A DNA stretch of 64,000 nucleotides from Wukongibacter sp050859025. GTDB lineage: Bacteria > Bacillota > Clostridia > Peptostreptococcales > Caminicellaceae. The DNA lies in the NCBI RefSeq assembly GCF_050859025.1, contig NZ_CP138200.1, forward strand, positions 1,984,001 to 2,048,000, read 5' to 3'. Position 1 is the stretch's first letter. Every line of letters starts with the position of its first letter. Below the pieces are notes generated by a model that was not told the origin of the DNA, ran no database searches, and was given only the letters and a program-made list of their open reading frames with translations. The position numbers were made by a program, and so were the translations under genes. This document shows, piece after piece, positions 41,861-49,753 of the stretch.

Positions 41861-44524
41861 ATGTGTTTGAAGAATATAAAAGTAAACAATATAAATACAT
41901 TAGCATTTTTAACAGAAGAAGAAAGGGAATTATATAATCAATTATGTGAAGAATATACTAAATTAGGAAATATTAAGAGATATTGTTATCAGATCATATT
42001 AAATGATGAATTTAAGTTGACATATGTAGAACATGAAGAAAAACTAAAATTGAATAAATATTATAAAAAAGAATGCACAGAATATATTAAGAAAAAAGTA
42101 ACTAAAGAGCAAATAAAAAAATTTGAACAGTTGAGAGAAGAATTTGATTGGAAAAGTATATTGGAAAGTACTGATAAGATTAAGAAAGATGTTAATAAGA
42201 TAATTAGAAATAGGAAACTTAATGACACATGTAAATTGTCTGTAGAGTTGAATGAGTATAGACAAGTATATGTAAGTAGTAGCGAGCTAACAAGAAATGT
42301 AGACAATGATGATATATTTATAGTGTCCTTACATAATAAACACATTAAAACAACTAGAATATGGGAACAGTTAGTAAAAAAGGGCTTTACATTTGTGGAT
42401 AAAAAAGGTAATGAGAAAAAGGTAGTATTTTACACTTCATCAAGTGGACAGATCAGAAAGAAAAAAGGATTCTTTGTTGTAGAAGATAGTTTAAATAAGG
42501 TGATAAATAGATTAAATTGTGGTCTTACCTTAGAAGAGATAAATAAATTAGGTGGGTGTAATGTTAATAAGTATATGGCGTATAGTGCTTTAAATACAAG
42601 TAGTACAGAAGTTTGGAATAGATTTAATATAGAAAAAGCAATAGTTGTAGATGATTTTGAAACCGAAATTGAGGTTGAAGTTGATTATATAGATAATATT
42701 ACCTTTTATATTATAAGGCGTAAAGAAAAAGTTGTAATTCCTCATACAGATGGGTGCGGTATGATGTTACCTAGTGTTAGTAGAAAAAATCTAATGATAA
42801 GATTACCATGGTTGAAGGGACTTTTAACAGTCGTGAACTTTAGAAAATGGAATAAAGAATTCGGTGTTAGAGCAACGATTAAGGATATTGATGGAAACGA
42901 ACATAATATTAATGATGTAGAAGTTATATTTTCTAGATCACAATTTAAAATGTGGAAATATTATTCTAATACATTAGACAATGATGGTAATATTCTTGAA
43001 TATGGTTGGGACAAGTATAAAAGATTGTTTAAAGAACATGGTTGTACAGCTAATATAACAAATGTAGAACCAAACAAGGCAGATTTTAAGGATGCTACGC
43101 TGAACTATCAAATGTTGCAGACTCTTACAGATGTAAAAGATAATGAGATTAAGCAATTATTAGGAAAGGATTTAAATTACATTAATAATCTTTATAAAGA
43201 TAGTAATTTACAGCTAGAAGAATTAACAAGCAGAAAAGATGTATTAGGAAAAATACTAAAAAAATATCATAATTTCTTGCTGGATGAGCATGTGCAAAAT
43301 GAACTAAGTAATAGAATAAGTAAGCGTAGAAAAGAGTTATATAGGGCAGAATTTAGTGTAAATAAGGCTAAATATACTTTCATATTACCGGATATAATAG
43401 CTTGGATGCAGTATTTATTTACGGATAACAAAAATCCAGAAGGGGTATTAAAAGCTAATGAAGTACATTACTCAATGTTCGAATATGATACAGAAGTTGA
43501 TGTATTAAGAAGCCCTCATTTATATAAATGTGAACATTGTATTAGAAAAAATGTTGAGATTGATGAAAATTATAGAGAATATTTTAAGATCGGCAATAGC
43601 AGGAATTTAGGAGTCTACACAAGTGTTAAGGACGATATAAGTATCAGATTAATGTTCGATGTAGACGGAGATAAGGCGCTAATAGTGCAAGACGATTATT
43701 TCAATAATATAGTTAAGAGAAATGTGAAAGATACAAAACCACTACATTACAAGCTAGGAAAAGCACCTGCACAAAGATTGAGTAATGTGGCTTTTTACAG
43801 AGGTCTTAAATCTGCATTTAGATACAATAATGTTGGTAAATATAGTAATTATATGACTGCAGAATGGAATACAACAGCCGATAATGATACTTTAAGGGTA
43901 TTAACAGCACTCAATAATCTTAGTATAGATGCTAGTAAAACACTTTATTTTTGCTACCCCGAAAAAGATAGTAAAATTTTCAATAAAGTTGAAGAAGCAA
44001 AAAAGCAAAAAATGCCTTACTTCTTTAAATATATTAAAGATGGCTACAGCAAGAAAGAATTAATAAAAGAAAAAACAACTATGAATAATCTTGTTTTTTA
44101 TTTAGAAGAAGAATTTAAAAATGTAAATGGTAAGAGATATGCAGAAAATAATTTGGATAAATTTAATTATAAGCAATTTTTAAACAATAAGAGTATACTA
44201 AGCAAGAAAAATTTAACAGAAGAAAAACAAAAAATATATCAAGATAATTACCGATATTTCAAAAAAATCAAAAAAGAGGTTGAGCGAAAAATATATGAAA
44301 CAGAAAGAGATAGTGATGATTTTTCTTTAGTTAGAAATGTATATTATGATTACAGAGAAAAGTTAAAGGATTATGCGAGAGATAAGAAAATGAATTGGTA
44401 TGAGTTTGTTGATAGTGTAATAGCAATGCAGTATAAGAAAAATAAAGCATCTAAGAATAAGGGTATATTATTAGAATTGTTTGCAAAAGAAATATTAAAG
44501 AATTTAGATAAAAATTCAAGGTAA
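41861..44524 (+). CDS. YonO-like single-subunit two-barrel RNA polymerase
   Basis: The protein (887 residues from ATG 41861; a TTG at 41867 after AAGGGGAATG is possible) matches the phage YonO / eukaryotic QDE-1 class of polymerases. Near residue 300 the first double-psi barrel shows PHTDGCGMMLPSVS and then RLPWLKGLLTVV, like the DG.G...KG pattern of this class. Near 605-612 the second barrel has MFDVDGDKALIV, where DxDGD is the metal-binding catalytic signature shared with the beta' subunit. KAPAQ and NVGKYSNYMTAEWN follow. In SPbeta, YonO is a DNA-dependent RNA polymerase that transcribes late genes. Here it lies between the origin and the late region, which fits. Rapid divergence means a search is still needed. 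Confidence 0.82.
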   Translation: MCLKNIKVNNINTLAFLTEEERELYNQLCEEYTKLGNIKRYCYQIILNDEFKLTYVEHEEKLKLNKYYKKECTEYIKKKVTKEQIKKFEQLREEFDWKSILESTDKIKKDVNKIIRNRKLNDTCKLSVELNEYRQVYVSSSELTRNVDNDDIFIVSLHNKHIKTTRIWEQLVKKGFTFVDKKGNEKKVVFYTSSSGQIRKKKGFFVVEDSLNKVINRLNCGLTLEEINKLGGCNVNKYMAYSALNTSSTEVWNRFNIEKAIVVDDFETEIEVEVDYIDNITFYIIRRKEKVVIPHTDGCGMMLPSVSRKNLMIRLPWLKGLLTVVNFRKWNKEFGVRATIKDIDGNEHNINDVEVIFSRSQFKMWKYYSNTLDNDGNILEYGWDKYKRLFKEHGCTANITNVEPNKADFKDATLNYQMLQTLTDVKDNEIKQLLGKDLNYINNLYKDSNLQLEELTSRKDVLGKILKKYHNFLLDEHVQNELSNRISKRRKELYRAEFSVNKAKYTFILPDIIAWMQYLFTDNKNPEGVLKANEVHYSMFEYDTEVDVLRSPHLYKCEHCIRKNVEIDENYREYFKIGNSRNLGVYTSVKDDISIRLMFDVDGDKALIVQDDYFNNIVKRNVKDTKPLHYKLGKAPAQRLSNVAFYRGLKSAFRYNNVGKYSNYMTAEWNTTADNDTLRVLTALNNLSIDASKTLYFCYPEKDSKIFNKVEEAKKQKMPYFFKYIKDGYSKKELIKEKTTMNNLVFYLEEEFKNVNGKRYAENNLDKFNYKQFLNNKSILSKKNLTEEKQKIYQDNYRYFKKIKKEVERKIYETERDSDDFSLVRNVYYDYREKLKDYARDKKMNWYEFVDSVIAMQYKKNKASKNKGILLELFAKEILKNLDKNSR

Positions 44525-44594
44525 AAGTTACCAAAAATATTGAAATTTCAATGCTTATTCAAGATCAGTTTAATTTTCAAAAATTAAATTATAT

Positions 44595-44616
44595 GCTATA
44601 ATGTAGTGATTGTAAG
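44595..44616 (+). promoter_or_regulatory. Promoter-like region behind the polymerase gene
   Basis: TGCTATAAT is an extended -10 box. It is followed directly by TAGTGATTGTAAG (44604-44616), which closely matches TAGTGATTACAAG at 49612 ahead of the terminase genes. Confidence 0.5.
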
Positions 44617-44750
44617 TGCTATATGGTCTTTTTGAGTTCCTACAATATGAATAGATATAGTGAGAGGTGACGCAATAAATATGCTATAGGATTATATTTT
44701 ATTCAACAGGGAGAAGAACCTCTTTCTCTCTGTTTAAATATTATTTTTTT
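44610..44750 (+). ncRNA. Possible small RNA with intrinsic terminator
   Basis: A promoter-like region at 44595 and a terminator (CAGGGAGAA/TTTCTCTCTG at 44707-44732 with a later T-run) bound about 140 nt. Only frames of seven codons or fewer have a start inside. A minus-strand promoter at 44779-44807 points into it. Confidence 0.4.
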
Positions 44751-44778
44751 AAAACAATTAAACACACCTTATAAGATT

Positions 44779-44807
44779 ATTATATCATAAATGGTTTGAT
44801 TTGTAAA
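44779..44807 (-). promoter_or_regulatory. Leftward promoter opposite the small RNA
   Basis: On the minus strand TTTACA and TATAAT are exactly 17 nt apart. Transcription would start near 44772 and run antisense to the putative small RNA and the end of the polymerase gene. Confidence 0.6.
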
Positions 44808-44845
44808 TAGTTAATTTACATTTTTTATAAATCAAATTTCTCCTC

Positions 44846-44880
44846 ATGGTGGCTATTTTGTAGCTGCCATATTCTTTTTA
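44846..44880 (+). terminator. Intrinsic terminator
   Basis: ATGGTGGCTA/TAGCTGCCAT with a five-nt loop and TTTTT after it. Confidence 0.75.
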
Positions 44881-44887
44881 GAATAAT

Positions 44888-44947
44888 AGGAATATATACT
44901 CGAAATTCGCCCTTAATAACTTGAAAAGATACATAGTATATATTCCT
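44888..44947. repeat. 13-bp inverted repeat
   Basis: AGGAATATATACT (44888-44900) and AGTATATATTCCT (44935-44947) are perfectly complementary. Related TATAGGAATA sequences occur at 45072 (minus) and 47789 (plus). Confidence 0.7.
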
Positions 44948-44987
44948 GTTGTTATATACCAAACTTATAAGAATGGAAGTGTTATAT

Positions 44988-45101
44988 ATGACAGTTACAC
45001 TTTTCTTTAATAGACTTTTAATATCTTTAGGGTTAAAGTCTAGTAATGTATCTAGAAATAATAAAATAGTTTATTCCTATATACATGGGATAGATGAATA
45101 A
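44988..45101 (+). CDS. Possible 37-residue small protein
   Basis: ATG at 44988 follows GGAAG and encodes a short protein beginning MTVTLFFNRLLISLGLKSSN, with a hydrophobic first half. An in-frame ATG at 44973 would add five residues. Coding is uncertain because it lies in a region dominated by RNA structure. Confidence 0.35.
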   Translation: MTVTLFFNRLLISLGLKSSNVSRNNKIVYSYIHGIDE

Positions 45102-45130
45102 TTGGTTTTTACGAACACTTAAAAAGATTA

Positions 45131-45625
45131 AATCCCACAGTCAACAAAAGGTGGGTAGAGGTATATACCTAAATTTAAAAAAGCCCTTAAATCGGTGATT
45201 TAAGGTTTATTCCGATTATGCCAACCTAGTGCCGAGGTAGGTAAGAAAACGTGGAGAAGTCCACACACAAAAAAATCGTACTAATCCTGATTTGGCGGTC
45301 AGGTCGCACATATTTCTCGGCTATGTGTGTTGATATATGCATAAGAAGTGCAGATTATCAATTTTTGTAGAGGCACACAATACGAAAGATTAAGGAATAA
45401 TAGTGGCTATTTGCAATTAATTTAGTATGTATTGTGTTTCTAATGTTTAATTATAGAAGTCACGGGTGGGCTTCTTAATTTAGGTCGGAACAGGCAGCCG
45501 TCACGCCTATTGTATATAGGTCTTGAAAGAGATGTAGGGATGCCATCCTACCAAGTAATCTGTTTTAAATTAACCCTTATTTTTAAGGACAGTTGTATAT
45601 TAACCTTTCTAGTGTAAGAAAGGCA
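45131..45625 (+). ncRNA. Large structured non-coding RNA candidate
   Basis: About 500 nt have no supported protein gene, carry GC-richer blocks than the surroundings and contain many consecutive stems: CCTTAAATC/GATTTAAGG (45185), ACCTA/TAGGT (45225), GTGGA/TCCAC (45251), CACATA/TATGTG (45306), TTGATA/TATCAA (45329-45361), ACACAATAC/GTATTGTGT (45374-45437, enclosing AATAG/CTATT), AGAAG/CTTCT (45455), CCTAT/ATAGG (45506), GTAGG/CCTAC (45534) and CCTTTCT/AGAAAGG (45604). The size and phage location recall ornate RNAs such as ROOL and GOLLD. I saw no group I or II intron core. Confidence 0.6.
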
Positions 45626-45723
45626 GTTAGCAGGTGGGTATTATATACTCACTTTTTAACATTTTAGGGACAATATATCTTCAGTTGATGTTAACTATAT
45701 TTTTAGAGAGGAGAAAAAAACAC

Positions 45724-45882
45724 ATGGAAACAATTAATATTACGATTGCATTAGTAAAAGAAGCAATAGAGCAATGTAAACAGATGCAGGATAATGCAGA
45801 AAGACAGAAAACACTAACAGAAAAATCTAATAAGTTGTTTGAGGAAATATTAGAAAGATATTCGAAGATAGAGAAACTATAA
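45724..45882 (+). CDS. Small coiled-coil protein
   Basis: The 52-residue product starts at ATG 45724 after GAGAGGAG. It is one amphipathic helix (ALVKEAIEQCKQMQDNAERQKTLTEKSNKLFEEILERYSKIEKL). A longer frame from 45634 reads through the end of the structured RNA and is not preferred. Function unknown. Confidence 0.6.
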   Translation: METINITIALVKEAIEQCKQMQDNAERQKTLTEKSNKLFEEILERYSKIEKL

Positions 45883-45959
45883 TTTTTTATTTTGAATTTT
45901 TGAATAAAATATCTCAATATAATTATATATTATATTATTGTCAATAGCAAGATTTTTAT

Positions 45960-46200
45960 TCAAAAAATATCAAAATACCGTCTAATTTTTGGAATTAGTA
46001 CGCTAGTGGCATTAATTAGTCTTATAATAATATTTTTGTAAGGGCTTGATTTTAAGCTTATGTGTTGATACAGGACTCCACATCCTGATTTTAGGTATAT
46101 ATAGAGTCTATCCATCCAACGGGTTTAATGGGTAGGCTTTATTATATATCTAATTTGTTGTGGGTTTCTGTATGAGTATATAAGAGGTTATATACCTAAA
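45960..46200 (+). ncRNA. Second structured leader, upstream of the Rha-like gene
   Basis: Stems CTAATT/AATTAG (45984), CAGGA/TCCTG (46071), CTAtCCAT/ATGGgTAG (46109-46136) and the long-range pair TTTTAGGTATATA/TATATACCTAAAA (46092 with 46187) are visible. No protein gene fits. It may be a cis-acting leader or a separate RNA. Confidence 0.4.
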
Positions 46201-46228
46201 ATTAAAAATGTGGAAAGGAATGGTTTTT

Positions 46229-47071
46229 ATGAAAATTAATGAAATGGTAAGAGTTGACGAGAAAGGATTAAAAATTAAATCTATTGATTTAGTGGATGTG
46301 ATTAATAGGTTTAGAAGTATGGAAGTAGAAGGTAAAAAGGAATTACAGCATGGAGATTTCATGAAGAAAATAAGAAAAGAAGTTAAAACATTGGAATCAT
46401 TAGGTTTGAGAGGTCAAGGAAATTTTTCCTCGGCTAAATATTTTGATAAGCAAGGCAAGGAAAGAGAGTGTTATGAATTAAATCGTGATGGTATGTTACA
46501 AATGTTAAATAGTGAATCTACATTGGTTAGATATAAGACAGTAGAATACATTAATACATTAGAAAAAGAAAACAAACAGCTCAATGAAGATAGTAAAAAA
46601 CTATATGGTGTTAGTATTTCTAACGAAGAGCAGGAAAAAAGACAATATGAAGCTGATAAAGTGTATTATGCGATAAACAATATAGAGAAAAGACTAAGAG
46701 AATGTAATTACACTAATATAGTCGCTATCGTAGATAAGATTGTAGATGTACATACTAATCTATATGTTAAGGATAGATATAAACCACACCAAAACACAGA
46801 AAAATACGGCAATAAAGGTGAGAATTTATATATTAATCATGTAAAAGGTATTATTGTGGATAAGTTAGATAAGCTAAGACCAGAAATGACATTAAAAGAT
46901 GCTAATATTAATTCTATTATGTTGGACAAGGCAAGACAATTAGAAAATGAAATAGAAAAATCTAAAAATATTTCTGATGGTAAAGAAATTGGGAAACTAA
47001 AAAGAGAGAAGACAGAAATTAAAATAAATGCGGCTGAATGGATTAAAGAGTTATCAAGGCAAGTAGTTTAA
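46229..47071 (+). CDS. Rha family phage regulatory protein / antirepressor
   Basis: The 280-residue protein starts at ATG 46229 after AAAGGAATG. Its N-terminal part (SIDLVDVINRFRSMEVEGKKELQHGDFMKKIRKEV...KYFDKQGKERECYELNRDGMLQMLN) fits the Rha DNA-binding domain, in which a viral protein controls lysogeny or blocks host growth. The rest (about 120-280) is helical with a charged C-terminus. It follows a structured leader and overlaps a terminator at its 3' end. Confidence 0.75.
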   Translation: MKINEMVRVDEKGLKIKSIDLVDVINRFRSMEVEGKKELQHGDFMKKIRKEVKTLESLGLRGQGNFSSAKYFDKQGKERECYELNRDGMLQMLNSESTLVRYKTVEYINTLEKENKQLNEDSKKLYGVSISNEEQEKRQYEADKVYYAINNIEKRLRECNYTNIVAIVDKIVDVHTNLYVKDRYKPHQNTEKYGNKGENLYINHVKGIIVDKLDKLRPEMTLKDANINSIMLDKARQLENEIEKSKNISDGKEIGKLKREKTEIKINAAEWIKELSRQVV

Positions 47072-47101
47072 TACTATTTGCCTTATTTATATTATTTTTT
47101 T
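47056..47101 (+). terminator. Terminator overlapping the Rha stop codon
   Basis: AAGGCAA..AGT pairs with ACT..TTGCCTT and a T-run follows at 47094. Confidence 0.75.
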
Positions 47102-47156
47102 AGGCGAAGGTCAAAAAAAAGTCAAAGTCAAAGTCAAATTCGAGGAGGATGAAACA

Positions 47157-47711
47157 ATGAGTAAAAAGATAGGAATATACAAAATAGAAGATACAGAAAC
47201 AGGAAAAATTTATATAGGTAGTAGTCATACGGATTTAGCAAGAAGGTTATCATGCCACAATAGTAAAATCAAAAATGGATATCACGAATACGACGAGTTT
47301 AATATTGCTTATGCAGATAATCCAGATAGAATTAAATACGAGATATTAGAATATTGCACAAAGGATGATGATATTTCTAAATTAGAAAAGGATTATATTA
47401 GATATTTCAAAAGAATAGAAGGGTTTGAAGTAATTAATAAGACAGAAAGGACACATAAAAAAGGCAAAGTAAAAAACACCATAAATATGTGTAAGGCTCA
47501 ACAATCCATGAATAATCCTCGCTGCAGATTAACTAAACATGATATATATAATGTCCTAGAGATGGTAGACTTTGGTATGTCAAAACAAGAAATTGCAGAG
47601 TTGTATGATATTAGTGTTAGTTATATAAGTCGTATTGGCAAAGATAGACGGGTACAAGAATACAAAGAATATATAGAGAGAAAAGAAAAAGAAGTTACAT
47701 CAAATGTGTAG
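47157..47711 (+). CDS. GIY-YIG nuclease with C-terminal helix-turn-helix
   Basis: The 184-residue protein begins GIYKIEDTETGKIYIGSSHTDLARRLSCH, with the GIY and YIG motifs and the catalytic Arg, followed by a conserved Glu near 75 (KLEKDYIRYFK). A DNA-binding tail contains a helix-turn-helix (MSKQEIAELYDISVSYISRIG). This is the layout of free-standing phage homing endonucleases. CGAGGAGGATG precedes the ATG. It sits between the regulatory and packaging modules. Confidence 0.87.
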   Translation: MSKKIGIYKIEDTETGKIYIGSSHTDLARRLSCHNSKIKNGYHEYDEFNIAYADNPDRIKYEILEYCTKDDDISKLEKDYIRYFKRIEGFEVINKTERTHKKGKVKNTINMCKAQQSMNNPRCRLTKHDIYNVLEMVDFGMSKQEIAELYDISVSYISRIGKDRRVQEYKEYIERKEKEVTSNV

Positions 47712-47778
47712 ACAACTTCAAAAAAATATGGAATGTAAAGGACTTATAAAATATTGTATAAATTTCCATTTGATGATA

Positions 47779-47816
47779 CCATATATAGTATAGGAATATA
47801 TCATATTATATATGGA
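47779..47816 (+). promoter_or_regulatory. Inverted repeat at the start of the next gene
   Basis: CCATATATA and TATATATGG face each other around TATAGGAATATAT (47789-47801), a motif also present near 44888. It lies directly before the ribosome binding site at 47813. Confidence 0.45.
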
Positions 47817-47823
47817 GGTAAAA

Positions 47824-48267
47824 ATGGACATAGAAAAAAGGACTATGATTATGTGTTCGGCAGGAACTGGAAAAACATTTAATATTTTTCGTGCTATAGA
47901 AAAAATGTTAAAAAGCAAAAAAGAACCGGATGATGAAATTTTTTTCATGGTGAAGAAAGCACTTGAAGATGTGATTAATCAACACGGTATAGAAGTCAGC
48001 AATGATCAACTTAAGAAAATGACTAATAATATAGTAAAGTTTTTACAAGGTAACTTATTTAGAAACTATTTATTAGTAGCTATAAAATTGTATTCTGTAA
48101 AACAGAGGGTATGTAATAAGCAGTATTGGTTAAATAAAGTTAAACATCTCAAATCTAAGATGGGCGATGCAATATTAACAATCATAATTACTAAAGTAAT
48201 AGAAAAATTAATAGAAATACTAACTAATGATAGGAGGTCTAACAGGCTTCCTAATTTTAGTTTTTGA
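47824..48267 (+). CDS. Small protein with helicase-type Walker A motif
   Basis: The 147-residue product starts at ATG 47824 after GGAGG. Near the N-terminus, RTMIMCSAGTGKTFNIFRAIE resembles the P-loop of superfamily 1 helicases (AGAGTGKT), though the first position is Cys rather than Ala or Gly. No Walker B or other helicase motif follows. It could be a remnant of a larger ATPase or a small nucleotide-binding phage protein. Confidence 0.55.
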   Translation: MDIEKRTMIMCSAGTGKTFNIFRAIEKMLKSKKEPDDEIFFMVKKALEDVINQHGIEVSNDQLKKMTNNIVKFLQGNLFRNYLLVAIKLYSVKQRVCNKQYWLNKVKHLKSKMGDAILTIIITKVIEKLIEILTNDRRSNRLPNFSF

Positions 48268-48404
48268 TAGTGCAGAGAAAGTGAAGTTAGCCCATAGAAG
48301 ATTTCTATTTATAAAATTTAAGAAAAACTAAATTATTATTTTATATGTAAATTCTTGACACCATTTATACTTGAATGTTTTAATAGCATTTAGGGGGTGA
48401 TTTT

Positions 48405-48857
48405 ATGAGCAGAATTGAAGAAAAATGGAAATTTAATAGATATTGTAAACTATATTCTCGCTATTTTAATGTCGAAAGACCTAGATATGAAGGAATAAAT
48501 TATGATGATCTAATAAGCAAAATTTCAAACGTATTTGAGCAAAAAATAGGACGAAGTGTAATATTAAAGAAAAATGAAGAAATAAAATTGAAAGACAAAA
48601 TCAGATGTGAAATTAAAATAGATGGTGATAGTTATATCGGAGTCTTAATAACTCTTTTTATTTATATGACAATGAAGGCTTTTGATTTTAAAAATTTTGA
48701 GTTGTTTCAAAATCTTTTTATCATGGTTATAGGTTTAAACTTCGTTTACTTTTTAGTATATAAATTATATCTTACTTCTAGACATACTGTAAATAAAAGT
48801 TTCTATCAATTGTGTTTAGATATCTTAGAGAATGTTGAAGTAGACTCTAGAGAATAG
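48405..48857 (+). CDS. Small two-helix membrane protein
   Basis: The 150-residue protein has a soluble N-terminal half and two membrane helices (YIGVLITLFIYMTMKAF; LFIMVIGLNFVYFLVYKLYL). AGGGGGTGA precedes the ATG and a TTGACA lies at 48354. A terminator follows. Its own promoter and terminator suggest independent expression, possibly in the lysogen. Function unknown. Confidence 0.65.
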   Translation: MSRIEEKWKFNRYCKLYSRYFNVERPRYEGINYDDLISKISNVFEQKIGRSVILKKNEEIKLKDKIRCEIKIDGDSYIGVLITLFIYMTMKAFDFKNFELFQNLFIMVIGLNFVYFLVYKLYLTSRHTVNKSFYQLCLDILENVEVDSRE

Positions 48858-48896
48858 AGTTGAGAAAAAAATAATAGGAATAATTAACTGATAACT

Positions 48897-48918
48897 GAGC
48901 CTTAAATGGCTCTTTTTT
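48897..48918 (+). terminator. Intrinsic terminator
   Basis: GAGCC/GGCTC with a six-nt loop and TTTTTT. Confidence 0.8.
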
Positions 48919-48939
48919 ATTTGGCGATTAAAATTGGAC

Positions 48940-49158
48940 ATGAATAGAATAGTAAATAGATCCAGAGTAAGGGGAATAGCATTAGAAAACTATCTTAAGA
49001 AAAGTGAAGGAATAAATGGGGGTTCAATTATTGTAGAACAATTTGATCTGATGGTTGAATGTGTTTTAGTTGCTATTAAGATATTAGAAAAAAATCAAAA
49101 CAAGAAAGTGAATTCTTTTAAAGTAGGTGATTACTATTGCACTAATGAGAATGTGTAG
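48940..49158 (+). CDS. Small phage protein of unknown function
   Basis: The product of about 72 residues starts at ATG 48940 (a TTG at 48934 is an alternative) and overlaps the HNH gene start. It is soluble and mildly basic at the N-terminus (MNRIVNRSRVRGIALENYLKKSEG). The ribosome binding site is weak. Confidence 0.5.
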   Translation: MNRIVNRSRVRGIALENYLKKSEGINGGSIIVEQFDLMVECVLVAIKILEKNQNKKVNSFKVGDYYCTNENV

Positions 49159-49576
49159 ATGCGGTAAGTTGATTAGTTATAATGGTAAATTTTGTAATGA
49201 GTGTGCTAAAAAATACGAGAAAGAAAAGCAGGAAAATAATAAATACTATGATAAGTATATAAGAAAGAACAAGGAAGTATACAAGGATAAAAGGTGGACA
49301 AAGCTAACAGATCAATGTAAACAGAGATTCAAGGGGTTGGACATATATAGTTATTTTATACTAGGAAAGTTAGAATATGGTAATATATCTCATCATATTG
49401 AGACGGTAAAAGATTGTGAAGCAAGAAGATATGATATAGATAATTTGATATATCTTAGTAATGTGAATCATGGTTATATACACAGACAATATGATAGGAG
49501 TGAAAAAGATAAGAAGAATATGCAAGAATTGCTATTTCATCTAATTAAAATATGGGAAGATGAGTTTGGGCACTAG
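49145..49576 (+). CDS. HNH endonuclease
   Basis: The protein of about 143 residues starts with a zinc ribbon (CRCGKLI...FCNECAKK) and has an HNH core: ISHHIETVKDCEARRYDIDNLIYLSNVNHGYIH, with the paired His, the central Asn and the last His. Phages of this group place such an enzyme just before the terminase genes, where it supports packaging-related DNA cleavage. Starts at 49127 and 49139 are alternatives. A terminator follows at 49570. Confidence 0.87.
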   Translation: MRMCRCGKLISYNGKFCNECAKKYEKEKQENNKYYDKYIRKNKEVYKDKRWTKLTDQCKQRFKGLDIYSYFILGKLEYGNISHHIETVKDCEARRYDIDNLIYLSNVNHGYIHRQYDRSEKDKKNMQELLFHLIKIWEDEFGH

Positions 49577-49600
49577 CAAATAATGTTAGTGCTATTTTTA
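49570..49600 (+). terminator. Terminator after the HNH gene
   Basis: GCACTA/TAGTGC with a loop of 11 nt and a T-rich tail. Confidence 0.65.
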
Positions 49601-49611
49601 TTGTTTAAATA

Positions 49612-49624
49612 TAGTGATTACAAG
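49612..49624 (+). promoter_or_regulatory. Motif shared with the region behind the polymerase gene
   Basis: TAGTGATTACAAG differs from 44604-44616 at two positions. It lies just upstream of the packaging and morphogenesis operon, so it is a candidate late promoter element. Confidence 0.4.
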
Positions 49625-49636
49625 GTATAGGGGGTG

Positions 49637-49720
49637 TTGAAAAGTTTTGAGAGATTATCTCAAGACCATATGCCCCATCTTGCGAGAATTTTTGTAGTTT
49701 TTTCAATAGGGGTGGTTTAA
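49637..49720 (+). CDS. Possible 27-residue peptide before the terminase genes
   Basis: A TTG at 49637 behind AGGGGGTG opens a frame that reads MKSFERLSQDHMPHLARIFV and ends at 49720. The ribosome binding site is very close to the start. It may be real, but support is weak. Confidence 0.3.
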   Translation: MKSFERLSQDHMPHLARIFVVFSIGVV

Positions 49721-49753
49721 ATTGTCAGAAAACTAAAGAGGGGAGGGTAACTA

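Noticed and set aside
45131..45625. A group I or group II intron, or tmRNA
   Set aside because: No intron-encoded protein, no recognisable core or domain V, and no interrupted gene around it; no tmRNA-like ends.
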